From contig NIZU01000055.1 in the NCBI GenBank assembly GCA_003315675.1, positions 1 through 32,636 on the forward strand: a stretch of 32,636 nt of DNA. The letters are read 5' to 3'. A program made the translations under genes and the position numbers. Positions 16,099 to 24,225 of this stretch are shown here, one piece after another. Source of the stretch: Methanocorpusculum sp. MCE. Lineage in GTDB: Archaea > Halobacteriota > Methanomicrobia > Methanomicrobiales > Methanocorpusculaceae. The notes under the pieces were generated by a model. That model worked only from the letters and a program-made list of their open reading frames with translations. It made no database searches and was not told the origin of the DNA. How positions within the stretch are numbered: the stretch's first letter is position 1; each line of letters begins with the position of its first letter.

Positions 16099-17258
16099 GT
16101 TGTATACTTCCCGTTGATCTCCACGTATTTTTCCGTCAGGTCGCAGCCCCAGGCGGTAGCCTGTTTGCTGCCGGATTCGAGCATGAGGGTGAATACCACA
16201 TGGTCGCCGGCCATCGCGGCTTTTGCCCGTACAAGGTCGGCCACTATGACGCCGTTTTTCACTAACTGGGTCTCGCTCTCTCCTTCACCGATCGAAAGAG
16301 AGAGCTCTTCGACCGTAAACTCTACGCCGGAATATCCTGCGGCACAGACAACTCTGCCCCAGTTCGGATCTTCCCCGTAGACGGCACTTTTTACGAGAGG
16401 TGAAGTGATGACCGTTTTCGCGATTTTTTCCGCGTCTCGCTCACGTTTGCAGCCAAGGACTTTCACCTCGAGCATCTTTGTCGCACCTTCACCGTCGGCT
16501 GCGATCTGCTTTGCAAGGCTGATGCAGACCGTCTCGAGAGCTTTGGAAAACTCGGTTGCTGGGACCTGTCCCGCTTCTCCGGTTGCGGTACAGAAGAGCG
16601 AATCATTCGTACTCTCATCTCCGTCTACGACGACCCGGTTCAGACTCCGTTTCACTGCAGACTTCAAAGCGTCCTGAAGCTGTTTTGCCGTGACCCTGGC
16701 ATCGGTGTAGACGAACGAGAGCATTGTTCCCATATTCGGCGCGATCATACCGGAACCTTTGCAGATACCTGCAACCGTAAATCCCTCGCGGCGGACGATC
16801 GCGTGCTTTTCTCTCATGTCGGTCGTCATGATCGCCTTTGCCGCCGCCGTCTCCGCTTCGGGTGAGTGTGCGAGTTTTCCGGCAACGTCTCCGGCCTGCC
16901 TTCTGATCAGGTCAAGATCGAGATATCTTCCGATAACGCCGGTGCTTGCGACCCCGCACTCGAGTTCGCTGATTCCAAGAGCCTCTGCTCCGATCGCTGC
17001 CATCTTTTCCGCATCGGCAAGACCCTGCTTCCCGGTGTATGCATTGGCGCATCCGGAGTTCACGATGACTCCTGCAAGTTTTCCGCGTTTGGTCCGCTCG
17101 GTCATCAGGTTGACGACCGGGGCACGGACCTTATTTTTCGTGAAGACTGCTGCTCCGGTTCCGGAGGCCTGGATGAGGGCAAGACCGTATTTACCCTCTT
17201 TTATACCCCAGGCGTTCACTCCTTCCACGCCGCAGATGCTTCTGAAATCCTGAGTCAT
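16095..17258 (-). CDS. argJ: Glutamate N-acetyltransferase / ornithine acetyltransferase (ArgJ)
   Basis: 387 residues. ArgJ moves the acetyl group from N-acetylornithine to glutamate, closing the cyclic pathway; some forms also use acetyl-CoA. The self-cleavage site is GTML, with Thr178 as the expected nucleophile after cleavage between Gly177 and Thr178 (context MIAPNMGTMLSFVYTDA). IVNSGCANAYTG at about 65-76 and the oxyanion segment CGVASTGVIG at 101-110 are also present. No separate argA-like synthase is in the window. Both neighbours overlap it by ATGA. Confidence 0.96.
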   Translation of the reverse strand: MTQDFRSICGVEGVNAWGIKEGKYGLALIQASGTGAAVFTKNKVRAPVVNLMTERTKRGKLAGVIVNSGCANAYTGKQGLADAEKMAAIGAEALGISELECGVASTGVIGRYLDLDLIRRQAGDVAGKLAHSPEAETAAAKAIMTTDMREKHAIVRREGFTVAGICKGSGMIAPNMGTMLSFVYTDARVTAKQLQDALKSAVKRSLNRVVVDGDESTNDSLFCTATGEAGQVPATEFSKALETVCISLAKQIAADGEGATKMLEVKVLGCKRERDAEKIAKTVITSPLVKSAVYGEDPNWGRVVCAAGYSGVEFTVEELSLSIGEGESETQLVKNGVIVADLVRAKAAMAGDHVVFTLMLESGSKQATAWGCDLTEKYVEINGKYTT

Positions 17259-18247
17259 GGGGACATCCCCGGCATTCTGAGACCTTCGGCTTCATCGAAT
17301 CCGCAAATGATGTTCATATTCTGGACCGCCTGACCTGCGGCTCCTTTCACAAGGTTGTCTATTGCCGAAACGGCCACGAGTCTGGTTCCGTCATTTTCCA
17401 GCTCGAAGTTTATGTCGCAGAAGTTCGACCCTCTGACTCCTCCGAGTTTTGCAGGCTGAAGTCGGACAAACGGTTCGTTTTTGTAGAAGTCCTGATAGAG
17501 TTTCTGTATCATTTCCAGCTCCATTGGCTCATTGAAGAGAATATGGGCAGTTGTTATGATTCCCCGTATCGCCGGGAGGAGATGGGGGGTGAAGTAGACA
17601 TGTGCTTTCGATCCGAGGAACGCCGCTTCCTGACGCATCTCCGGTAGATGCCTGTGGGCTGTTATTTTATAGGGAAGAATATTTTCAGCAACGTTTGGGA
17701 AGTGCGTGGTCTCCGAGATCGAGTCGCCCGCTCCGGAAACCCCGGTCTTCGAATCATAAATTATCGTGTGGGCGAATTTTGCTACCGGAGCTGCCGCGAG
17801 GGTCGCCCCTGTCGGGAAGCAGCCCGGGTTTGCGACAAAGCTTGCGTTTTTCACATCTTCGCGGTGAAGTTCGGGTATGCCGTAGGGTGCTTTAAAGTAA
17901 TCCGAGTGTTTCACCCCGTAGGTCTTTTCATAGATGTCTCTTGGGAGGCGGTAGTCTGCAGAGAAATCGACGGTTTTGATGCCGCATTCTTTCAGTTTTC
18001 CAGCATACTGCATGGCAGCGGTATGGGGAACCGCGAGGAAAGCAAAATCCGCGTCGATGTTTTCGACATCGGGATTTGTGTACTCAAGGTCAATGAGATT
18101 TTTCAGGTGGATGTGATCTTTGGTTACCGGGGTGCCTGCCAGCTTCCGTGACGTGGCACAGACTATGTCTGCTTCCTTATGCGTCAGCAGCAGTCTGATA
18201 AGGTCGCCCCCGGCATAACCGGATGCTCCGATAATCGCTATATCCAT
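17255..18247 (-). CDS. argC: N-acetyl-gamma-glutamyl-phosphate reductase
   Basis: 330 residues. It reduces N-acetylglutamyl phosphate to the semialdehyde with NADPH. The N-terminal nucleotide motif is GASGYAGGDLIRLL (from residue 7). The catalytic cysteine is Cys143 in VANPGCFPTGATL, with the conserved GVSGAGDS after it and HRHLPEM further on. It is the first gene of the operon; TTTAAA on the minus strand about 30 bases before the ATG may be its TATA box. It overlaps argJ by four bases. Confidence 0.96.
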   Translation of the reverse strand: MDIAIIGASGYAGGDLIRLLLTHKEADIVCATSRKLAGTPVTKDHIHLKNLIDLEYTNPDVENIDADFAFLAVPHTAAMQYAGKLKECGIKTVDFSADYRLPRDIYEKTYGVKHSDYFKAPYGIPELHREDVKNASFVANPGCFPTGATLAAAPVAKFAHTIIYDSKTGVSGAGDSISETTHFPNVAENILPYKITAHRHLPEMRQEAAFLGSKAHVYFTPHLLPAIRGIITTAHILFNEPMELEMIQKLYQDFYKNEPFVRLQPAKLGGVRGSNFCDINFELENDGTRLVAVSAIDNLVKGAAGQAVQNMNIICGFDEAEGLRMPGMSP

Positions 18248-18282
18248 ACGTAAATTATTGGTTTACAACTAGTTTAAAGATG

Positions 18283-19212
18283 TTATTCCCCGGACTCTTC
18301 CGTCGGAGTTTTTACATCACGGTTCATGAGTTTTTCTGCAAGATCTGCAAAGATGCCCGCCCGTTCCAGGGAAGGTATCAGCTCCTCGGGAAGGGCCGAA
18401 ATCCCGAATCTGGCCCCGCAAAATGCTCCGCACAAAAGTGAGACCGTGTCGGCGTTGCCGCCGCAGGTAGAGGATATCCCAAGGAGTTCACGCGGAATAT
18501 AATATCGTCTGCAGAAGAAAACCGTTAGGGGGAGCGTCTGGTAAACGGAGGAGGAGTTTCCAATAATACTCACGGCATCGGGCGTGGGCATACCCGTTTT
18601 TTCAATTCTTACGGCATTGGCGATCTTTCCTGCAAGCAGGGGATCCATATTTTCCGCTGCGGTTTGCAGCGCCGTAAATCCTGCTTCTACATCATGGGTT
18701 TCAAGGAGCGTGTTCAAAAGAAGGGCGAATCCGATCACGGCCGCGTGGACCCCCGGATGCGTGTGGGTCACGGTGCAGGCGGTCAAAAGCTCCTTTGCCA
18801 TCTCTTTTCGTTCTTTGAATGCGAGGGCAAAAGGCACCGAAAGGCCGATACACCCGGTACTGTCGGAATAGATGCCGGATCCGGTAAGGTCTCCGCTTTT
18901 CTCCATTTTTTTACATGAGGCAAACGTGGTCCCGTCAGGGTATCTGAATTTCTGTAAGGTATAGGTCCTGAGGAGTTCTTTTGCATAATTGGTATTGTCC
19001 CAGGAACCTTCTGCAAGAATACGCGAGGATATTAAGATCAGCTGACCGTCGTCGGTGTACTGACCCGGGAGGAGATTATGATTCGGGTGGCCTTTGTATG
19101 CCCTTGAAAAGGCGGGTTCTGTTGAAAAACGTGCGGTGTTCGTCTCGCTCGGCATGCCGAGGGCGTCACCAAGGATAGCTCCGACAAGGCATCCTTTGTA
19201 GTTATTATGCAT
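18283..19212 (-). CDS. ADP-ribosylglycohydrolase-like (DraG/ARH family) protein
   Basis: 309 residues, all-helical. Family marks: GCLVGAILGDALGMPSE at the N-terminus, QYTDDGQL (51-58; usually YTDDT), THTHP in the middle, and a C-terminal STCGGNADTVSLLCGAFCG. In classical members the last motif is G-D-T-D-T, whose Asp residues hold the two metal ions. Here the first Asp is Asn and the Thr is Ala, and the N-terminal YTDDT has Gly for the last Thr. Activity or metal number may therefore differ. Members remove ADP-ribose from proteins or small molecules. A target cannot be inferred, since no ADP-ribosyltransferase is nearby. It follows the arg operon's divergent end with no obvious link. Confidence 0.8.
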   Translation of the reverse strand: MHNNYKGCLVGAILGDALGMPSETNTARFSTEPAFSRAYKGHPNHNLLPGQYTDDGQLILISSRILAEGSWDNTNYAKELLRTYTLQKFRYPDGTTFASCKKMEKSGDLTGSGIYSDSTGCIGLSVPFALAFKERKEMAKELLTACTVTHTHPGVHAAVIGFALLLNTLLETHDVEAGFTALQTAAENMDPLLAGKIANAVRIEKTGMPTPDAVSIIGNSSSVYQTLPLTVFFCRRYYIPRELLGISSTCGGNADTVSLLCGAFCGARFGISALPEELIPSLERAGIFADLAEKLMNRDVKTPTEESGE

Positions 19213-19264
19213 GATGTATTATTGAGAGAGGTTTGTGTTAATTGTTATGGTTGGTTTTTCGAAG

Positions 19265-19345
19265 CGGGGAGCTTTAGCTCTCTTAGCCGAGGCGGACCGT
19301 CACGGAGGGGCGGTCTTAGCTGAGCAAGGCTTTGCCTTGGGACCA
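19265..19345. repeat. Cluster of short hairpins upstream of nop5
   Basis: Small inverted repeats are packed together: GAGC-TTTA-GCTC (about 19269-19280) and CAAGGC-TTT-GCCTTG (19325-19339), with GGCGG...GGGGCGG in between. The pattern TTAGC..GAGCAAG..CTTG..GA resembles the 53-base insert in the right-hand transposase. It may be a REP-like palindromic element or leader structure of the nop5-flpA transcript. Confidence 0.45.
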
Positions 19346-19418
19346 AGTATTCGAAGGAAACGTGCGATCCCGCCTCCCTCACGCTATCTATATCCCCCAA
19401 AACCTCCCACATTAGTAT

Positions 19419-20252
19419 ATGCACTGGTATGGGGAAGCTGGAGATCTGTCGACGGACACGGTCGCATGCGAAGAACGGGTACTGAATACTACTACGATAC
19501 CATCCGTTCTTTGTAACTGGGAGGATCTCCGGGCGGCCGGACTGATCTCAGCCAGAGATGAATACATCCGGGCGGTCAGGGAGGTCGCATTCTCTCTCGC
19601 GGAAAAAGGCATCGCCGCCGATCTTGATAAAAAAGACGCGGCTCTTCTCCAGATGGTTCGGACCCTCGATGAGATGGATGATGTGATAAACCTCTTAACG
19701 GAAAGAGTGACCTACTGGCATGCGGCGACAACACCCGGAACCTCGCATAAATATACTCGGGCAAACGGTCCCCGCCTTGTTCAGAAGATAGCAAAATCCG
19801 GGAGTCCTTCCCTAAAGCGTGTAGCGAGAGAGATCCTCTCTCTTTCCGGGGTCAGAACGGATCTGATGAAGGAGGTATCCCGGGAAGCCGTGAGCGTTAT
19901 TCCGAATATGAGCGCGCTTGTCGGCGGTCTGGTTGCCGCACGCCTGATTGCCCGTGCCGGCGGTCTCGACTCGGCGGCAAAAATGCCGGGTTCGTCCATT
20001 CAGGTGATCGGTGCCGAATCCGCCCTCTTTTCCCATATCAGAACGGGTTCTTCCTCGCCGAAGCACGGGATCATCTTCCAGCACCGGCGTGTTCACAACG
20101 CCAAAAAGGAGGTCAGGGGAAAGGTTGCCCGTCAGCTTGCCGCAAAACTTGCCATCGCCGCCCGTCTGGATTTGTACCGGGGCGAACTGGATCCTGCATT
20201 TGTCGAGCAGGCGAATGCCAAAATCGACAGTATTTTCGGAGGAGATGCATGA
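19419..20252 (+). CDS. Nop5/Nop56-58 family box C/D RNP protein
   Basis: 277 residues, shorter than many archaeal Nop5 proteins (about 370-410). The N-terminal part and coiled coil are reduced and the Lys-rich tail is missing. The C-terminal Nop domain is clear: IPNMSALVGGLVAARLIARA, then AAKMPGSSIQVIGAESALFS and KHGIIFQH. Nop5 bridges L7Ae on the C/D RNA to fibrillarin and places the methyltransferase on the target. The ATG at 19419 gives the longest frame and is not backed by a strong ribosome site. It overlaps flpA by four bases (ATGA), confirming the joint role. Confidence 0.93.
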   Translation: MHWYGEAGDLSTDTVACEERVLNTTTIPSVLCNWEDLRAAGLISARDEYIRAVREVAFSLAEKGIAADLDKKDAALLQMVRTLDEMDDVINLLTERVTYWHAATTPGTSHKYTRANGPRLVQKIAKSGSPSLKRVAREILSLSGVRTDLMKEVSREAVSVIPNMSALVGGLVAARLIARAGGLDSAAKMPGSSIQVIGAESALFSHIRTGSSSPKHGIIFQHRRVHNAKKEVRGKVARQLAAKLAIAARLDLYRGELDPAFVEQANAKIDSIFGGDA

Positions 20253-20851
20253 TTCAGATCAACGGCACGCTCGTCTCGGAAGGTCCCGGAGGAGTGTACA
20301 ATGAGAGGATGCTTGGAAACTTCCGGGTCTGGGATCCGTACCGGAGCAAACTTGCCGCCCTCTGGTATCTGGATAAAACGACCACTCTTGGCAAGGACGA
20401 GGTCGTTCTCTATCTCGGAGCCGCGAACGGCACGACCGTTTCCCACGTGGCCGACTATGTGGAATCAGTTTACGCCGTAGAGTTTGCCCCCCGCCCGATG
20501 GAGGATCTTCTGGCGGTCGCCAAAAAACGTAAAAACATCGTCCCGGTCTACGATGATGCGACCCGGCCAGTTCGGTACGCCGCTCTTCTCGAACCGGTTG
20601 ACCTGCTGTATCAGGATGTTGCCCAGCCTGATCAGGCAGGCATCGCGGTGAAGCATCTGCCGTTTGTAAAATCCGGCGGCCGTCTCATTCTGATGCTGAA
20701 AACCCGGAGCGTGGATATCAGAAAGTCCGCAGACGAGGTGTTTGCCGACACGTGTGCGGAGCTGAAGGAAGGCGGATACGTGGTGGAGAAAAGCGTATGG
20801 CTCGATCCCTATCACAAAGATCACGCGGCTATTCACTGTAGAAAGGTCTGA
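20249..20851 (+). CDS. flpA: Fibrillarin-like rRNA/tRNA 2'-O-methyltransferase
   Basis: 200 residues, shorter than typical archaeal fibrillarin (about 227); the N-terminal domain is trimmed. Fibrillarin transfers methyl from SAM to the ribose 2'-OH guided by box C/D RNAs. SAM-binding LYLGAANGTTVSHVADYV is at about 54-71, followed by YAVEFAPRP, DDATRP and LYQDVAQPDQAGI. WDPYRSKLAALW near 30 is family-typical. Start and end overlap with nop5 indicate coupled translation. Confidence 0.95.
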   Translation: MIQINGTLVSEGPGGVYNERMLGNFRVWDPYRSKLAALWYLDKTTTLGKDEVVLYLGAANGTTVSHVADYVESVYAVEFAPRPMEDLLAVAKKRKNIVPVYDDATRPVRYAALLEPVDLLYQDVAQPDQAGIAVKHLPFVKSGGRLILMLKTRSVDIRKSADEVFADTCAELKEGGYVVEKSVWLDPYHKDHAAIHCRKV

Positions 20852-21223
20852 GCTGCCGTGAGTGGATGGTGATTACGGATTGTACGTGAACAATTCCCGG
20901 TCTTCTTTTTTGATTTGGAGGGATATGGATGGCTGGATTTTTGATGTTTACGTGTTTACGCGATTTTGGGAAATGCATAGGGTTTGGGGGTTCAGATAGT
21001 TTGCTGGGCGTTTTTCTCTCTTACGTAAATTTCGTTTTAATTATATTTGTATTTTTATTATATTAGGTATTTTTTGAAAAAGAAGATGATTCGCAGGTTT
21101 TTAATGTTTACGCGGTCTGCGTAAAATTCACGTAAAGTATGTGAGGTATGAGTATATACTATTCAAAATAGGACTTACGCGGTGGATTGAGGATAACACC
21201 GCAGAAATCCTCTCTAAAAAAAA
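20852..21223. other. AT-rich intergenic region with TTTACG motifs
   Basis: This is a 372-base gap between convergent flpA and the TerC-like gene. No believable gene or RNA was found. It holds repeated TTTACG/CGTAAA words: 20947, 20955, 21021 (palindromic TTACGTAA), 21107-21125 (TTTACGC, GGTCT, GCGTAAA, a perfect 7-bp hairpin), 21131 and 21175 (TTACGC). AGTATATACT (21151-21160) is palindromic. The T-tract for the TerC gene (minus) lies at 21216-21223. Origin of the words is unknown. Confidence 0.4.
21216..21223 (-). terminator. T-tract directly after the TerC-like gene
   Basis: On the minus strand a run of about seven or eight T follows the stop codon by 1-2 bases. GAGGAT...ATCCTC (about 21189-21212) further out is a possible weak stem. 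Confidence 0.4.
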
Positions 21224-22195
21224 TTACTCTTTTCTCGGCGCCGGACACGTTCCGTAGTCATGTCTCTTGATTTTTCTCAGGGAGAGCCAGAAGAAAACCG
21301 CCACGATGCTCACAGTAAGCAGGGGTGCGAGCCAGATCGGCAGTTCCAGACCGAATCCTTCCGAGCACATGATGATACCCAGACAGAATATCGAGTACAT
21401 CGCTCCGTTCTTAAGATAGGCATATTTCCGGATGCTGTCGACATTTCGAATCGTCAGTTCACGGACCACTAATGCTCCAAGACCGTTTCCAATAAGGATT
21501 AATGGAACCGACATCGTGAATGCGAATGCCCCGACAACGCCGTCGATGGAAAATGTCGCGTCGATCACTTCGAGAAGCATCAGTTTGCTGATGTCGGACT
21601 TGTGTCCCGTTTCATTCACGTCAACCGTTTTTGTTTCAAGCTCCAGGGATTTGGCATCTGCAAACAGCCGAAATCCCTGCATGATAAAAAAGATCGCCGA
21701 TCCTGCAACTGCCGCCACAGCGAGGAACGGATTTATCTGAACGGTAAAGTAAACGATTGCCAGAAGAATGATCGCGGCCGCCGCATAAAACCAGGGGCCT
21801 GTTTTGGAGAATGCAAGTTCTCCCGGCACAATACAGTTCTTCTGCTCTACCATGAACCAGTGCAGAAACAGAAAAATCATAAACACCCCTCCGGCGAGAA
21901 GAAGGAACGGAGCGCTATGCTCAATCGCGAGTGCCGCCGTCTCGTCGCCGGAAAAAGTCGCGGTAAGAGCTCCGATCGGACCGAGTGACGGCGCCGATGC
22001 CCATATAATGGCCCAGGGCAGAAGACCGCGGACGCCGAACACCGCGATGATAAGACCCCAGGTTAGGAACCAGCGGCGGGCCCAGGCCTTCATCGTGGAA
22101 AGAATATCCGCATTAATAATGGCATTATCTATGCTGGCCACGGTCTCGAAGGCGACAAGACCGATGATGATGACTACAGCGTAGAGAATGTCCAT
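21224..22195 (-). CDS. TerC/DUF475-family integral membrane protein
   Basis: 323 residues with about seven to nine hydrophobic helices. The opening has FETVASIDNAIINADIL, the DUF475/TerC signature with an acidic residue in the membrane. A second copy of the pattern occurs in the C-terminal half (LLEVIDATFSIDGVVGAFAF), as expected for the internal repeat of the family. TerC-like proteins are linked to metal or tellurite stress and, in bacteria, to manganese export. The substrate here is unknown. It is divergent from the UPF0305 gene, with a shared symmetric TATA-like sequence. Confidence 0.88.
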   Translation of the reverse strand: MDILYAVVIIIGLVAFETVASIDNAIINADILSTMKAWARRWFLTWGLIIAVFGVRGLLPWAIIWASAPSLGPIGALTATFSGDETAALAIEHSAPFLLLAGGVFMIFLFLHWFMVEQKNCIVPGELAFSKTGPWFYAAAAIILLAIVYFTVQINPFLAVAAVAGSAIFFIMQGFRLFADAKSLELETKTVDVNETGHKSDISKLMLLEVIDATFSIDGVVGAFAFTMSVPLILIGNGLGALVVRELTIRNVDSIRKYAYLKNGAMYSIFCLGIIMCSEGFGLELPIWLAPLLTVSIVAVFFWLSLRKIKRHDYGTCPAPRKE

Positions 22196-22224
22196 GAAAA
22201 CTACACTGTAGTTTGACGTATCCG

Positions 22225-22232
22225 AATATAAA
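22225..22232. promoter_or_regulatory. Shared TATA-like sequence between TerC-like and UPF0305 genes
   Basis: AATATAAA is read as TTTATATT on the minus strand. It is 30 bases from the TerC-like ATG (leader of a few bases) and 64-71 bases from the UPF0305 ATG. It could serve one or both genes. Confidence 0.35.
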
Positions 22233-22295
22233 CATGTGTTGTTGCCGGCACACAGATTTTATGGGGTGTCGCGGCCAACGTATGGTACTCACTCC

Positions 22296-22895
22296 ATGGA
22301 CATGTTTTCGCGTTCGGCCTCCTCCTCCCGGGAATTTATCGAAGAGACGGTCACGGCTCTTCTTTCGGTCTCCTCGAAATCCGAGGCTGCAGGTATTATC
22401 GGGCGGGCTCTCTCCGCATACACGGTATTCGATCTCCAGTATATCGGCGGCTACCTGAAGTGCGAAGCGGAACGCCTCCCCAATCCGTACCGCAGGTTGT
22501 ATCGGCCGTACTGCATGGATCTCTTCGATCAGTATCATGCGTTCATGCAGGACTACCGGGCCAAAACCATCTGCCCGGGTCCGCTGACTGACCATGCTCT
22601 CTGGAAAAAATACTGGACCGACGTTCCCGACTACTGTTTTCAGGAGTCAGTCCCCTCGCAGAGTCCAAGGCCGACCCAGAATCATCCTTTGTCCAAATTC
22701 TTCTATCGTCTGGTGTTTGCCTACGTCATGTTCGTAAAAGGGGGCTGCGGTCATCCAGTCGGCATGCCGTTTCCGGGAGGTTTTCGCATCCGGCAGGCGG
22801 GCGACATTGTCTACTGCCCGATCCGCGACCGGGAAAAAGATCTCCCGCAGGCGTTATGCAATTATTGTCCGGCAAAACAGGATCCCGATTTTTGA
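22296..22895 (+). CDS. UPF0305/DUF2115 family protein (Methanomicrobiales-type)
   Basis: About 199 residues from the ATG at 22296. An in-frame GTG at 22236 would add 20 residues without family character. The first 100 residues are helical. The C-terminus carries GCGHPVGMPFPGG, YCPIRDREKD and ALCNYCPAKQDPDF. This His/Cys-rich pattern is what I recall of the UPF0305 (DUF2115) family of methanogens and suggests metal binding, but no function is established. Cysteines near 145, 176 and 190-193 are candidate ligands. The gene faces a cation antiporter 58 bases downstream. Confidence 0.65.
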   Translation: MDMFSRSASSSREFIEETVTALLSVSSKSEAAGIIGRALSAYTVFDLQYIGGYLKCEAERLPNPYRRLYRPYCMDLFDQYHAFMQDYRAKTICPGPLTDHALWKKYWTDVPDYCFQESVPSQSPRPTQNHPLSKFFYRLVFAYVMFVKGGCGHPVGMPFPGGFRIRQAGDIVYCPIRDREKDLPQALCNYCPAKQDPDF

Positions 22896-22953
22896 AATCC
22901 GAAGGCATTAAGAGAAATTCATTTTACTAGCAGAACCTAAATTCAAGATACTT

Positions 22954-24225
22954 ATGTTGGAAGAACTCATATCCACCATCGAATTTCAGATGAGTCTTCT
23001 GTTGTTCGTTGCGCTGGGTGGTTATCTTCTCGCTACACGGATCCACCAGTCCGCGGTCATAGGCGAGATTCTGGTCGGTCTGATCGTCGGTCCAAGCGTC
23101 CTGGGACTCATTACGTATACGGATTTTGTCCAGAGTCTTGCTGGTCTTGGCGCAATCATTCTGCTGTTTGTTATAGGGTTTGAATTTGAGCTGCGTGATA
23201 TCACAAACTGGCGGTACATGGTAATTGCCCTCATCGGCGTTATCGTCCCATGGGTTGGGGGCTACATCACCGCGGTGTTCTTCGGCATGGACTTTTACAG
23301 TGCCATTTTCATTGGCACCGCGCTGACCGCGACGAGTATCGCGATCACGGCAAATGTTCTGCGGGAGATGGGCAAACTCCATCAGCCTTTTGCGAAGGCC
23401 ATCATCGGAGCTGCGGTCATCGATGATATCTTAAGTTTGATTGTGCTTTCGATCTGTACCGATCTTGCCTCGACCGGCGAGCTTGTCCCTCTCGGAATCG
23501 GTTTAACCATTACCAAGGCATTCGGCTTCGTGATTATTGCTGCTGGTGTCGGGGTGAAAATCATCCCGTTCCTGATCACCAAGATGGATGAAACGAAAAT
23601 CGTCTGGCAGTTCCCTGAATTTGTTTTCATCTTTGCGATGATGATCGCATTCTTCTATGCAATGATGGCTGAAATGGTGGGAATCTCCGCTATTGTCGGG
23701 GCCTTCCTTGCGGGTGTCTGCGTGAACAGGGTGAGCCTGAAACATAGTATGGATATCAAACTCGGCGCCGAGTATCTGTATATCATCTTCGCGGCGATAT
23801 TCTTCGTCTCGCTTGGTATCATCGCGGATCTGCGGTACCTCACGCAGGACATGATTCTGTTTATTGCCATCCTGACGGTCGTCGCCGTCATCACGAAAGT
23901 TATCGGTTGCGGCCTCCCGGCGAAACTCACAGGGATGAACTGGCGGGATGCGGCGATAGTCGGATTCGGTATGACTCCTCGCGGCGAAGTGGCAATGATC
24001 GTCGGTCTTATCGCTTTGAATCATTTCCAGGAGATGGCAGCCGCGGCCGTCGATCCAACGGAGTCTGCACATCTTCTCCAGCTTGGAAACGAGCTTTTCA
24101 TCGCGATCGTGGTCGTGTCTCTTGTGACGACGGTGATCGTCCCGATGATTTACCGGGGATTCTTCTTCAAAGGAGAAAAGCCCAAACCCCTTACATGTGA
24201 GCAGGAAAAGGAAATACAGGTTTAA
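22954..24225 (+). CDS. CPA2-family cation:proton antiporter (NapA/Kef-like)
   Basis: 423 residues with about 12-13 membrane helices. Family marks: ATRIHQSAVIGEILVGLIVG with GPSVLG, the ion-binding acidic pair Asp157-Asp158 (AAVIDDILSL), and GMTPRGEVAMIVG near residue 340. The DD pair suggests electrogenic exchange (Na+ or K+ for H+) rather than the Kef ND type. There is no C-terminal TrkA-N or CBS domain, so it lacks Kef-type nucleotide gating. It likely helps pH or sodium homeostasis. Its stop shares bases with that of the convergent YgiQ-like gene (TTAA, 24222-24225). Confidence 0.92.
   Translation: MLEELISTIEFQMSLLLFVALGGYLLATRIHQSAVIGEILVGLIVGPSVLGLITYTDFVQSLAGLGAIILLFVIGFEFELRDITNWRYMVIALIGVIVPWVGGYITAVFFGMDFYSAIFIGTALTATSIAITANVLREMGKLHQPFAKAIIGAAVIDDILSLIVLSICTDLASTGELVPLGIGLTITKAFGFVIIAAGVGVKIIPFLITKMDETKIVWQFPEFVFIFAMMIAFFYAMMAEMVGISAIVGAFLAGVCVNRVSLKHSMDIKLGAEYLYIIFAAIFFVSLGIIADLRYLTQDMILFIAILTVVAVITKVIGCGLPAKLTGMNWRDAAIVGFGMTPRGEVAMIVGLIALNHFQEMAAAAVDPTESAHLLQLGNELFIAIVVVSLVTTVIVPMIYRGFFFKGEKPKPLTCEQEKEIQV

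Noticed and set aside
19265..19345. Box C/D guide RNA before nop5
   Set aside because: I could not find a convincing pair of RTGATGA and CTGA boxes with proper spacing.
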